Assembly: GCF_012933655.1 (NCBI RefSeq)
Contig: NZ_JABBJJ010000119.1
Coordinates: 1 to 33,237 of the forward strand
DNA: 33,237 nucleotides
Direction: 5' to 3'
From: Pyxidicoccus fallax
GTDB lineage: Bacteria > Myxococcota > Myxococcia > Myxococcales > Myxococcaceae
Shown here: piece by piece, positions 14,980-21,715 of the stretch
How positions within the stretch are numbered: the first letter of the stretch is position 1
Layout: each line of letters opens with the position of its first letter
Translations under genes and position numbers: made by a program
The notes under the pieces: generated by a model
What the model was told of the DNA's origin: nothing
Database searches by the model: none
Seen by the model: only the letters and a program-made list of their open reading frames with translations

Positions 14980-15777
14980 ATGACGGGAACGAAGGACATG
15001 AACAAGGACACGCAAAAGGTCGCGCTCATCACCGGCGCGGGACGAGGCATCGGACAGGCCGCGGCGCTGCGGCTGGCGCGGGACGGGTACAGCGTGGGGT
15101 TGCTGGCGCGCTCCCGGGAGCAGCTGGAGGAGACGGCCGCCGCCGTGCGCGAGGCGGGGAGCCGGGCGGCCATCGCCGTGTGCGACGTGCGCTCGGCGGA
15201 CGCGGTGCGGGAGGCGGTGCACGCCATCGTCTCCGAGCTGGGCCCGGTGAGCGTGCTCGTCAACAACGCGGGGCGCGGCGGCGGCGGCATCACCGCGAAG
15301 ATGGAGGACGACCTCTGGCGGGAGGTGGTGGACACCAACCTCAACAGCATCTTCTACGTCACCAAGGCGGTGCTCAACGAGAACACCGGTGACGCGCTGG
15401 AGTCCATCATCAGCATCGCCTCCACGGGCGGCAAGCAGGGCGTCATCTACGCGGCGGCGTACAGCGCGTCCAAGCACGGGGTGATTGGCTTCACCAAGTC
15501 GCTGGCGCTGGAGCTGGCGCCGCGGGGCATCACCGTCAACGCGGTGTGCCCGGGCTTCGTGGAGACGGAGCTCGGCGGCCAGGCGCGGCGCAACTACGCG
15601 CGGCTGTGGGGCGTGGACGAGGAGAACGCCCGAAAGCGCATCGAGCAGCGCGTGCCCATGGGCCGCTACATCCAGCCGGACGAGGTCGCGGAGATGGTCG
15701 CGTACCTCGCGTCCCCGGGCGCGAAAGGCATCACCGGCCAGGCCCTGAACATCTGCGGCGGGCTCGGCAACTACTAA
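14980..15777 (+). CDS. ActIII-like polyketide ketoreductase (SDR)
   Basis: A 265-aa short-chain dehydrogenase/reductase. It has the Rossmann motif TGAGRGIG (18-25), NNAG (95-98), catalytic Ser148, Tyr161 and Lys165 in YSASK, and the diagnostic C-terminus ALNICGGLGNY. It aligns along its length with actinorhodin ketoreductase (STGGKQGV, VNAVCPGFVET, RVPMGRY.QP.EVAEMVAYL), which reduces the C9 carbonyl of the nascent chain with NADPH. The substrate-positioning motif PGG of that family reads GGG here (Gly100-Gly102), a change at a position that affects stereochemistry. GGAAGGAAG ribosome site upstream of ATG. It is co-directional with the minimal PKS. Confidence 0.93.
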   Translation: MTGTKDMNKDTQKVALITGAGRGIGQAAALRLARDGYSVGLLARSREQLEETAAAVREAGSRAAIAVCDVRSADAVREAVHAIVSELGPVSVLVNNAGRGGGGITAKMEDDLWREVVDTNLNSIFYVTKAVLNENTGDALESIISIASTGGKQGVIYAAAYSASKHGVIGFTKSLALELAPRGITVNAVCPGFVETELGGQARRNYARLWGVDEENARKRIEQRVPMGRYIQPDEVAEMVAYLASPGAKGITGQALNICGGLGNY

Positions 15778-15809
15778 CCCCACACGAGACAGCAGCGCGG
15801 GAGACGCGA

Positions 15810-17105
15810 GTGAAAGTCAGGGACATGAAGCAGCGACGACGGGTCGTCGTCACGGGCATCGGAATCGTCGCCCCCAACGGGGTGGGCAAGCAGGCCTTCT
15901 GGGCCAACGCGATGGCGGGGCGCTCCGGTGTCCATCCGGTGGAGGTGTTCCCCACGCGGGGGTTCAAGAGCCGCATCGCCGGACAGGCGCTGGATTTCGA
16001 TCCGTTGGCGCAGGGGCTGACGGCGGAGCAGGCACGCCGGCTGGACCGGTACATCCAGTTCGCGCTGGTGGCGGCCCGCGAGGCCGTGGCGGAGTCGGGG
16101 CTCGAGAACGCGCAGGTGGACAAGGAGCGCGTGGGCGTGTGCGTGGGCAACGCCATCTGCGGCACGCCGCTCATGGAGCGGGACTTTCTGGTGCTGACGG
16201 AGCGCGGGACGCGGCCCATCGCGCCGGAGAAGGTCCGGTCCACGCTCTACCAGGCGGCCACCTTCAACGTGGCGTCGGCGGAGGTGGCCAGCCGCTACGG
16301 CGCGCTGGGGCCGAGCACCGCGCTCACCACCGGCTGCACCGGAGGGCTGGATGCCATTGGCTTCGCGTTGGACTGCATCCGGAACGGCGACGCGGACGTG
16401 ATGATCGCCGGGGCGGCGGAGGCCCCCATCACCCCGGTGGCCATGGCGGCCTTCGACGTCATCGGCGCGCTGTCCAAGCGCAACGACGCGCCCCAGAAGG
16501 CCTCGCGGCCGTATGACAAGAACCGCGACGGCTTCGTCCTGGGCGAGGGCGCGGGCATCCTCATCCTGGAGGAACGCTCGCACGCGCTGCGGCGTGGGGC
16601 GCCCATCCTCGCCGAGGTGCGGGGCTTCGGCTCCTGCAACAACGCCTTCCACATGACGGACCTGCCGGCGGATGGCGCGGCGCTCGCGCGCTCCCTGCGG
16701 CTGGCCCTGGACGACGCGGGGATGCGGGGGACAGAGGTGGACTACGTGAGCGCTCACGGCAGCTCCACCGCGCAGAACGACGCCAACGAGACGGCGGCGC
16801 TCAAGAGCGTGCTCGGCGCGCACGCGTACGAGGTGCCCATCAGCTCGCTGAAGTCCATGTGCGGCCACCCGCTGGCGGCGGCCAACGCCCTGGAGGCGGT
16901 GTCGTCGGTGCTCACGCTCACGCGGGGCGAGCTACCGCCGACCATCAACTACGAGACGCCGGACCCGGCGTGCGACCTGGACTACGTGCCCAACGAGGGC
17001 CGCCGCAAGCAGGTCGACGTGGTGCTCAAGGGCGCCAGCGGGTTCAGCGGGATTCACAGCGCCCTGGTGCTCACGCGCCCGGACTACGAGGGAGGTCTTT
17101 CATGA
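15810..17105 (+). CDS. Type II polyketide ketosynthase, alpha subunit (KS-alpha)
   Basis: A 431-aa beta-ketoacyl synthase that forms the elongating heterodimer with the next gene's product. Catalytic residues are in place: Cys176 in TTGCTGGLDA, His316 in VSAHGSST, Lys348 in SSLKSM and His353 in CGHPLAAA. The N-terminus RRRVVVTGIGIVAPNGVG is typical. The GTG start has GGGAG 6 bp upstream; an ATG at 15825 would drop five residues, and the frame further upstream overlaps the ketoreductase gene. The stop overlaps the ATG of the chain-length factor (ATGA), the coupled arrangement usual for KS/CLF pairs and consistent with equal stoichiometry. Confidence 0.95.
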   Translation: MKVRDMKQRRRVVVTGIGIVAPNGVGKQAFWANAMAGRSGVHPVEVFPTRGFKSRIAGQALDFDPLAQGLTAEQARRLDRYIQFALVAAREAVAESGLENAQVDKERVGVCVGNAICGTPLMERDFLVLTERGTRPIAPEKVRSTLYQAATFNVASAEVASRYGALGPSTALTTGCTGGLDAIGFALDCIRNGDADVMIAGAAEAPITPVAMAAFDVIGALSKRNDAPQKASRPYDKNRDGFVLGEGAGILILEERSHALRRGAPILAEVRGFGSCNNAFHMTDLPADGAALARSLRLALDDAGMRGTEVDYVSAHGSSTAQNDANETAALKSVLGAHAYEVPISSLKSMCGHPLAAANALEAVSSVLTLTRGELPPTINYETPDPACDLDYVPNEGRRKQVDVVLKGASGFSGIHSALVLTRPDYEGGLS

Positions 17106-18343
17106 GTCGTCGAGTGGTGGTGACGGGCATCGGCTTCGTGGCGCCCGGCGGCATCGGGCAGGGGGCCGTCTGGGACAACATCCGCGCGGGGAGGGGCGCC
17201 ATCCGGCGCGTCACCCGGTTCGACCCCACGGGCTACCCGAGCGCGCTGGCGGGCGAGGTGGATGGGTTCAACCCCACCGACTTCATGCCCATGCGGCTGG
17301 CGCGCAAGCTGGACCCGTACACGCAATACGCGGTGGCGGCGTCGCAGCTCGCGCTGGACGACGGACGGATGGATCTGGAGCGGGTGGACCGCGAGCGCAT
17401 GGGCGTCTTCGTGGGCAACTGCTTCGGCGGGTGGGACTTCACGGACCGCGAGCTGCGCAAGCTGCACACGCAGGGCGTCAAGGAGGTGAGCCCCTTCCAG
17501 GCCACGTCCTGGTTCCCCGCCGCGCCGCAGGGGCAGATCTCCATCCACTTCGGGCTGCGCGGGTTCAGCAAGACGGTGTGCGGTGAGCGGGCCAGCGGGC
17601 ACATCGGCATCGCGCTGGCGGCGCGGAGCATCGCCAGCGGGCAGTGCGACGTGAGCCTCGCGGGCGGCGCCGAGGCCCCCATCACGCCCTTCACGTACCT
17701 GGCCTGCGGTACCGAAGGCGTCCTCGTGGGCCCGGACACGCCCGCGGACGGCGCATACCGCCCCTTCGACGCGGGACGGCGGGGCCTCGTGCCCGCCGAG
17801 GGCGCGGCCTTCCTGCTGCTGGAGGAGCTGACGCACGCGCTGGAGCGCAGGGCGCCCATCTACGCGGAGGTGCTCGGCTTCGGGCTCTCGAACGACGCGT
17901 GCCACCCCGCGCTGCTGCCGCCCGAGGAGCGCCACCTGTCGGTGGCGATGCGCAAGGCGCTGGAGGACGCGGACGTGACGCCGGACGCCATCTCGTACGT
18001 GCTGGCGGACGGGCTGGCCACGCCGGAGGGAGATCGTCAGGAGGCGGCGGCCCTGCGCAAGGTGTTCGGCTCCGAGCGGCGCGTGCCCGTCTCGGTGCCG
18101 AGGACGATGACGGGGCACCTGTACGGGGCGGCGGGCGCCCTGGATGCCGGGCTGGCGGCGCTGTCCATCCAGCACGGCGAGGTGCCGCCCACGGTGGGCA
18201 CCCGGACGGTGGATGCGTCGCTGGACGTCTCGCTCGTCACGGAGACCACCACGCCCGAGCGCGTGGACCACGTGATGCTCAACGGCCGCGGCTCCGGTGG
18301 GCTCAACGCGTCGCTCATCATCAGCCGCTTCGCGCGGGCCTGA
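17102..18343 (+). CDS. Chain-length factor (KS-beta)
   Basis: A 413-aa ketosynthase homologue that dimerises with KS-alpha and sets chain length. The active-site cysteine is lost: the aligned elbow reads TVCGERASGH with Gly161 in place of Cys, rather than the Gln of many actinobacterial factors. The first catalytic His is also replaced (VLADGLAT, Asp in place of His), while the GH of TMTGHLYGAAG remains. Loss of these residues on an otherwise intact fold is what distinguishes chain-length factors from ketosynthases. The ATG overlaps the KS-alpha stop and has GGAGG 6 bp upstream. Followed after 36 bp by the ACP gene. Confidence 0.92.
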   Translation: MSRRVVVTGIGFVAPGGIGQGAVWDNIRAGRGAIRRVTRFDPTGYPSALAGEVDGFNPTDFMPMRLARKLDPYTQYAVAASQLALDDGRMDLERVDRERMGVFVGNCFGGWDFTDRELRKLHTQGVKEVSPFQATSWFPAAPQGQISIHFGLRGFSKTVCGERASGHIGIALAARSIASGQCDVSLAGGAEAPITPFTYLACGTEGVLVGPDTPADGAYRPFDAGRRGLVPAEGAAFLLLEELTHALERRAPIYAEVLGFGLSNDACHPALLPPEERHLSVAMRKALEDADVTPDAISYVLADGLATPEGDRQEAAALRKVFGSERRVPVSVPRTMTGHLYGAAGALDAGLAALSIQHGEVPPTVGTRTVDASLDVSLVTETTTPERVDHVMLNGRGSGGLNASLIISRFARA

Positions 18344-18379
18344 ACGGCTTCACCCAAGGACACGGAGGAGAAGAAAGCC

Positions 18380-18616
18380 ATGCTGGAAGAGGAGAAGAAG
18401 GTGCGCGAGGTGCTCGCCGGACTGCTGGGCCGGAACGAAGCGGAGTTCGAGCCCAACGCGTCGCTGAAGGACGACTTCGACGTGGACTCCACGGAGATGG
18501 TGGAGATCGTCACCATGATGGAGAAGGCCTTCGCGCGCCCGCTCGGCGAGGGCGCGGAGAAGAAGATCCACACCGTGCGGGACATCTACGCCCTGGTGGG
18601 CGCGGGCGCCCGGTGA
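18380..18616 (+). CDS. Acyl carrier protein
   Basis: A 78-aa acidic carrier protein. The phosphopantetheine attachment site is Ser37 in DDFDVDSTEMVEIV, and helix-loop-helix spacing and length are normal for a type II carrier. It tethers the growing polyketide for the KS/CLF dimer. The N-terminal part is rich in Glu and Lys (MLEEEKKVREVL). It has a GGAGGAG ribosome site. A strong hairpin follows immediately after the stop, between this gene and the phosphopantetheinyl transferase that would activate it. Confidence 0.93.
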   Translation: MLEEEKKVREVLAGLLGRNEAEFEPNASLKDDFDVDSTEMVEIVTMMEKAFARPLGEGAEKKIHTVRDIYALVGAGAR

Positions 18617-18627
18617 GGACGCCTCAT

Positions 18628-18660
18628 TCCCGGCCGGAGGGCGGTGTCCTCCGGCCGGGA
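18628..18660 (+). terminator. Strong intercistronic hairpin between ACP and PPTase genes
   Basis: A perfect 13-bp inverted repeat, TCCCGGCCGGAGG / CCTCCGGCCGGGA with a 7-nt loop, starts 11 bp after the ACP stop and ends 12 bp before the next ATG. There is no T run and genes continue in the same direction. It may be a partial terminator or an mRNA-stabilising stem that keeps ACP expression above PPTase expression. Confidence 0.6.
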
Positions 18661-18672
18661 GGGGAGACGGGG

Positions 18673-19044
18673 ATGATCATCGGCTTGGGAACGGACCTGT
18701 GCGGCATCGAGCGCATCGCCGGCATGATGGCGCGCACCGAGGGCCGGTTCGAGGCGCGGGTCTTCACCGAGGCGGAGCGGGCCTACTGCCAGGCGCGGGG
18801 CGAGCCGGCCCAGCACTTCGCGGCGCGCTTCGCGGCGAAGGAGGCGGTGCTCAAGGCGCTGGGCGCTCCGGAAGGGCTGTCCTGGCACGAGCTGGAGGTG
18901 TTCCACACCCCCGAGGGCCGTCCCGCGCTGAGGCTGCGCGGCGCCGCGAAGGAGGCCGCGGAGCGGCTCGGCGTGCAGCGGCTCCACCTGACGCTGACGC
19001 ACAGCGAGGGAATGGCGGTGGCCACCGTCATCGCCGAGAGCTGA
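18673..19044 (+). CDS. AcpS-type phosphopantetheinyl transferase
   Basis: A 123-aa holo-ACP synthase of the small trimeric AcpS class, not the larger Sfp class. It shows MIIGLGTDLCGIERI with metal ligand Asp8, and the second metal/CoA site RFAAKEAVLKALG with Glu. The C-terminal LTLTHSEGMAVATV strand is typical. It should transfer phosphopantetheine from CoA to Ser37 of the cluster's ACP. Being inside the cluster suggests a dedicated enzyme separate from the fatty-acid AcpS. The ATG follows gggagacgggg; the longer frame seen upstream overlaps CLF and ACP in another phase. Confidence 0.93.
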   Translation: MIIGLGTDLCGIERIAGMMARTEGRFEARVFTEAERAYCQARGEPAQHFAARFAAKEAVLKALGAPEGLSWHELEVFHTPEGRPALRLRGAAKEAAERLGVQRLHLTLTHSEGMAVATVIAES

Positions 19045-19111
19045 ACGTGCGCATCACGAACGTGCCGCCGGACGCTCCATCCGGGTGAAGCCAACGGGAA
19101 TGAAAGGCACC

Positions 19112-19360
19112 ATGCACTCACCCAACACGAATCTCGTGGTCCAGACCGCGAACGAGAAGAACCGCGGCATCTCCATCCTCGCGAGCTCGCTGTTCCGTCA
19201 GCTCGTGGCCCATGGGTACACACCGTCCCACGTCGTCAACCTGACCACCGAGCTGCTGGACCTGCTCTCGACGTCGCTGCGGAGCGCGGCAAGCCCGGCG
19301 ATGGAGCCCGTGCCCATCCCCGTGCGCACGGACAGTTCGGACACGGGGACTACGGGGTAG
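19112..19360 (+). CDS. Small conserved-looking protein at the end of the polyketide operon
   Basis: About 82 aa, no known family. A central amphipathic helix pair, SILASSLFRQLVAHGYTPSH and VVNLTTELLDLLSTSLR, is flanked by a polar N-terminus and a Pro/Thr/Ser-rich tail. The start chosen is ATG 19112 (AAAGG 5 bp upstream); ATG 19100 and GTG 19085 are in frame alternatives. Its coding helices and spacing of 67 bp from the PPTase suggest it is the last operon member. The stop codon lies 11 bp inside the convergent metallo-hydrolase gene. Role unknown: possibly a small regulatory or interaction protein. Confidence 0.6.
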   Translation: MHSPNTNLVVQTANEKNRGISILASSLFRQLVAHGYTPSHVVNLTTELLDLLSTSLRSAASPAMEPVPIPVRTDSSDTGTTG

Positions 19361-20285
19361 GGGAGGCCAGCGCCGCCTGGCGCGCCCACTCCGCGCCGAG
19401 GAACATCGGCAGGAAGTGCGGAAAGGCGCGGTGCGGGTTGCGCCGCGTCACCGTGTCCTTGATTCGCGCGAGGGCCTCGGGTGAGGACGCTCCCCGGGGA
19501 TGCTCCGCGGCGACCGCGTCCACCACGCCCTGGACGTACTCCCGCTGCTGGTCGAGCAGCTCGGGGCCGCCGGTGGGGCCGTGCCCCGGGTGGATCCACT
19601 TCGGGTTCAGTGCGCGCAGCTCGTCGAGGCGCTGCAGCCACGCGTCGGCGCTTCCGTTCTCGAACCAGCTGTGGGTGCCGTTGGCGACGAGGTCCCCGAC
19701 GAAGAGGTGGCCCTCCCACTCGACGGCGACATGGGCCGGGCTGCACCCGCCGCCGAGCACGTGCGCCTTCACGGTGACTCCGCCCGCGGTCAGCTCCGTC
19801 GTATGGCGCCCGAAGCTGTCGGGCAGCGTCACGTTCCGGGGGTAGAGGGCCGTCGCGTACTTCTCGGCGAAGACGGGCGCCCACCGGGCGTGGACGTCGG
19901 GGATGCGCTCGAGGACCTGCTCAGAGGTGACGACGGGGACTCCCTGGTCCTTGACCCAGGCCGTGCCGTTGAAGCGGTCGGGGTTGGGGTGCAGGACGAT
20001 GGCCAGCTTGACCTTCTTGCCGGTGGTCCACTCGCCGAAGCGGATGAGCTTGCGCAGCGCGGTCGGCACGAACTGCGTGTCGATGAGGATGAGCCCGTCG
20101 GGACCTTCAATCCAGTACGAGGAGGTCGCGAACGAAAACTGGCCCGAGATGTACTGGCCGACCCGCGCGTCGCCCTGCTCCTGCGCGGAGTTCGAGTACC
20201 AGTTGCCGTCCTCGTCGAGCGACCGGTGGGGAAAGCACCCAGGGCCGAAGATCACGGCGAGCGAGGCCACGAGCGCGAGTCTCAT
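19350..20285 (-). CDS. Metallo-beta-lactamase-fold lipoprotein with altered metal motif
   Basis: A 311-aa protein with an N-terminal lipoprotein-type signal (MRLALVASLAVIFGPGC, Cys17; the lipobox is imperfect). The fold is recognised from LILIDTQF, GGGCSPAHVAVEW, FVGDLVANGTH and HPGHGPTGG. The first metal motif, usually HxHxDH, reads H-P-N-P-D-R (HPNPDRFNGT), keeping one His and the Asp but lacking the others, so zinc binding may be partial or different. The start is ATG 20285 rather than the open frame to 20342, because it gives the signal sequence. Substrate unknown; a hydrolase in the periplasm or outer membrane is likely. It converges with the small polyketide-operon gene and overlaps it by 11 bp. 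Confidence 0.82.
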   Translation of the reverse strand: MRLALVASLAVIFGPGCFPHRSLDEDGNWYSNSAQEQGDARVGQYISGQFSFATSSYWIEGPDGLILIDTQFVPTALRKLIRFGEWTTGKKVKLAIVLHPNPDRFNGTAWVKDQGVPVVTSEQVLERIPDVHARWAPVFAEKYATALYPRNVTLPDSFGRHTTELTAGGVTVKAHVLGGGCSPAHVAVEWEGHLFVGDLVANGTHSWFENGSADAWLQRLDELRALNPKWIHPGHGPTGGPELLDQQREYVQGVVDAVAAEHPRGASSPEALARIKDTVTRRNPHRAFPHFLPMFLGAEWARQAALASPTP

Positions 20286-20329
20286 GGCCTTCGAGCATAG
20301 CCGCGGGCCGCTGGGGACCGTCGGGGTGA

Positions 20330-20357
20330 CACCGTGCGTCATGTGGGACGCACGGTG
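20330..20357 (-). terminator. Hairpin terminator after rnk
   Basis: Perfect 11-bp stem CACCGTGCGTC / GACGCACGGTG with a 6-nt loop, beginning 13 bp beyond the rnk stop on the minus strand and ahead of the metallo-hydrolase gene. No clear T run. Confidence 0.6.
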
Positions 20358-20370
20358 CCGGGTGGACGGC

Positions 20371-20787
20371 TCAGAGGTGGTAGTGACCCGCGGCCTCGGG
20401 CTGGTACGGCACCTCGACGATGCGCAGGCGCTTGGACCGGCCGCCGGGCAGGGGCCAGGTGATGGACTGGCCCACGGAGAGGCCGATGAGCGCGCTGCCG
20501 ATGGGGGCGAGGACGGAGATGCGGCCCTCGTCGGAGCGGGCGTCTCGCGGATAGACGAGCGTGACCTGGCGCCGCTCGCGGGTCTCCTCGTCCTCGAAGA
20601 TGACGGTGCTGTTCATCGTCACCACGGTCGGGGGCACCGCCTCCGAGGCGACCACCCGAGCGCGGGCCAGCTCCCCGTCAAGCATCTCCGCGAGCTCGGC
20701 CATGCGGCCCCCTCCCTGATGGTCGATGACGTGGCGCAGACGCTCCAGGTCGGTCTCGGTCACGATGAGGGACTGCTCGCTGGTCAT
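20371..20787 (-). CDS. rnk: Rnk-like nucleoside diphosphate kinase regulator (GreA/GreB family)
   Basis: A 138-aa protein, the usual length of Rnk. A short N-terminal coiled-coil (TETDLERLRHVIDHQGG ... MLDGELARARVV) replaces the long GreA hairpin. It is followed by the FKBP-like GreA/GreB C-terminal domain with TVVTMNSTVIFED, VTLVYPRDA, ISVLAPIGSALIGLSVGQSI and WPLPGG. Members bind RNA polymerase and modulate nucleotide metabolism genes. ATG preceded by GGGAG about 8 bp upstream. Region 20788-20934 upstream holds an AT-rich patch with AATAAT and an 8-bp inverted repeat TAATCCCC/GGGGATTA (20818-20850) that may be part of its promoter. Confidence 0.85.
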   Translation of the reverse strand: MTSEQSLIVTETDLERLRHVIDHQGGGRMAELAEMLDGELARARVVASEAVPPTVVTMNSTVIFEDEETRERRQVTLVYPRDARSDEGRISVLAPIGSALIGLSVGQSITWPLPGGRSKRLRIVEVPYQPEAAGHYHL

Positions 20788-20817
20788 GTCACACGGCTCC
20801 CGAAAAAAGGGTTGGGG

Positions 20818-20850
20818 TAATCCCCATTCAACACCCTGGCTCGGGGATTA
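20818..20850. repeat. Inverted repeat upstream of rnk
   Basis: TAATCCCC (20818-20825) and GGGGATTA (20843-20850) are perfectly complementary across a 17-nt loop, 31 bp upstream of the rnk start. It sits beside the most AT-rich patch locally and could be a terminator for the upstream LprI-like gene or an operator. Confidence 0.4.
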
Positions 20851-20934
20851 TTCCATGACCCACCATTTGATTTCGGGGGCTCCGTCATCCGTCAGGAAGA
20901 AGACGCGCGGCGATGCGGAGACGGTGGGTCCTGC

Positions 20935-21648
20935 CTACATCCTGCTCATCGCATGGAAGTAGGTAGCGAGCTTCGCCTCGCATCCGGCGGGCGCGCCCGG
21001 CAGGACCTTGCAATGGCCCTTGGCGAGCTTCTCGGTGGCCGCGTTCGTCTCCTTCAGCTTCGCCTCGAAGGCCTTCAGCTCCTTCGGCTCCAGCCCGAGG
21101 AGCGGGTTCTCGGAGTCCTCGGGCTTGGAGGTCTTGGCCTCCTTGAGCTGGGCCAGCGTCTCCTGCGCGGCCTTCTGTCCCCGGGGCTGCAGTGCCTCCA
21201 CGAGCGACCAGAAGGGCTTGAGGTCACCCGAGGCGAGCTGCTTCGCGAACCAGGCCCTGTGCGCGCGGACGTCCTGGGCGCACGCCATCTCCGCGAAGCC
21301 GGCCATGCTGCCGTCGTTGCCCGAGGTCCGCTCGTAGAGGTCGCAGGAGGCGGTGGTCCACCGGTTGAAGTCGGCCTGGAGCGCCATCCAGGACTTGAAG
21401 GCCTTGGGGTCCTTCTGCTTCAGCGGCACGAGGAACCCGTCCAGCTCGCGCTCCATGGCCTGCTTCAGGCAGGCGACCTGGGCGTCCGCCTCGTTGCGCA
21501 TGTCGGCGGTCGTCGGGCCGTCCTCATTCTCCTGGGACTCTGGCGTCTCCGCCGAGGAGCAGGTCGCCTTGACGTAGGCCGAGATCGGCGCGTCGGGCTC
21601 CGGGTTGGCGTGGAGGGTCAGCGTCAGCGCGAGGATGAGCGGGTTCAT
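20935..21648 (-). CDS. Secreted LprI-like (DUF1311) protein
   Basis: About 237 aa with a short N-terminal signal (MNPLILALTLTLHANPEPD). The Cys-containing helical pattern of lysozyme-inhibitor LprI-type domains is seen in RNEADAQVACLKQAMERELD, LQADFNRWTTASCDLYE, GSMAGFAEMACAQDVRAHR and RAWFAKQL. Six cysteines in the mature part (CSSAE, AC, SC, AC, HC, GC) would form disulphides in the periplasm. ATG 21648 is preferred over 21657 because GGAG stands 9 bp before it. A promoter candidate (21676-21704) fits that start with a leader of about 20 nt. The C-terminal third is rich in Lys and Glu. Function inferred only from the family. Confidence 0.7.
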   Translation of the reverse strand: MNPLILALTLTLHANPEPDAPISAYVKATCSSAETPESQENEDGPTTADMRNEADAQVACLKQAMERELDGFLVPLKQKDPKAFKSWMALQADFNRWTTASCDLYERTSGNDGSMAGFAEMACAQDVRAHRAWFAKQLASGDLKPFWSLVEALQPRGQKAAQETLAQLKEAKTSKPEDSENPLLGLEPKELKAFEAKLKETNAATEKLAKGHCKVLPGAPAGCEAKLATYFHAMSRM

Positions 21649-21675
21649 GGGAGTCATCTCCGAGGTGCGACCCGC

Positions 21676-21704
21676 TATTTATTGAAACGCGCGCGCGGCG
21701 TCAT
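21676..21704 (-). promoter_or_regulatory. Promoter candidate for the LprI-like gene
   Basis: On the minus strand, -35-like ATGACG (21699-21704) and -10-like TAAATA (21676-21681) are 17 bp apart, at the only AT-rich patch between the genes. Directly upstream is a perfect 14-bp palindrome GGTGACGCGTCACC (21707-21720) overlapping the stop of the preceding gene. Confidence 0.45.
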
Positions 21705-21715
21705 CGGGTGACGCG

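Larger units (their letters stand above)
8613..19360. other. Type II (aromatic) polyketide biosynthetic gene cluster, two divergent operons
   Basis: The region holds KS-alpha, chain-length factor, ACP, phosphopantetheinyl transferase, ActIII-like ketoreductase, didomain aromatase/cyclase, metal-dependent cyclase, alpha/beta-hydrolase and acyl-CoA ligase, plus three further small-fold proteins. The minus operon is 11744 to 8613 and the plus operon 11927 to about 19360. These classes match those of the Photorhabdus anthraquinone locus (ketoreductase, PPTase, cyclases, KS, CLF, ACP, ligase, hydrolase), a Gram-negative type II system. The product is not known; a reduced aromatic polyketide is the reasonable expectation. 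The borders are set by the end of co-directional genes, not by experiment. Confidence 0.88.

Noticed and set aside
18628..18660. Hairpin as a full operon terminator
   Set aside because: A PPTase with matching function follows within 12 bp and no new promoter is visible, so complete termination is unlikely.
20866..20962. Small frame MTHHLISGAPSSVRKK... upstream of the LprI-like gene end
   Set aside because: Runs into the opposite gene, no ribosome site or family resemblance.
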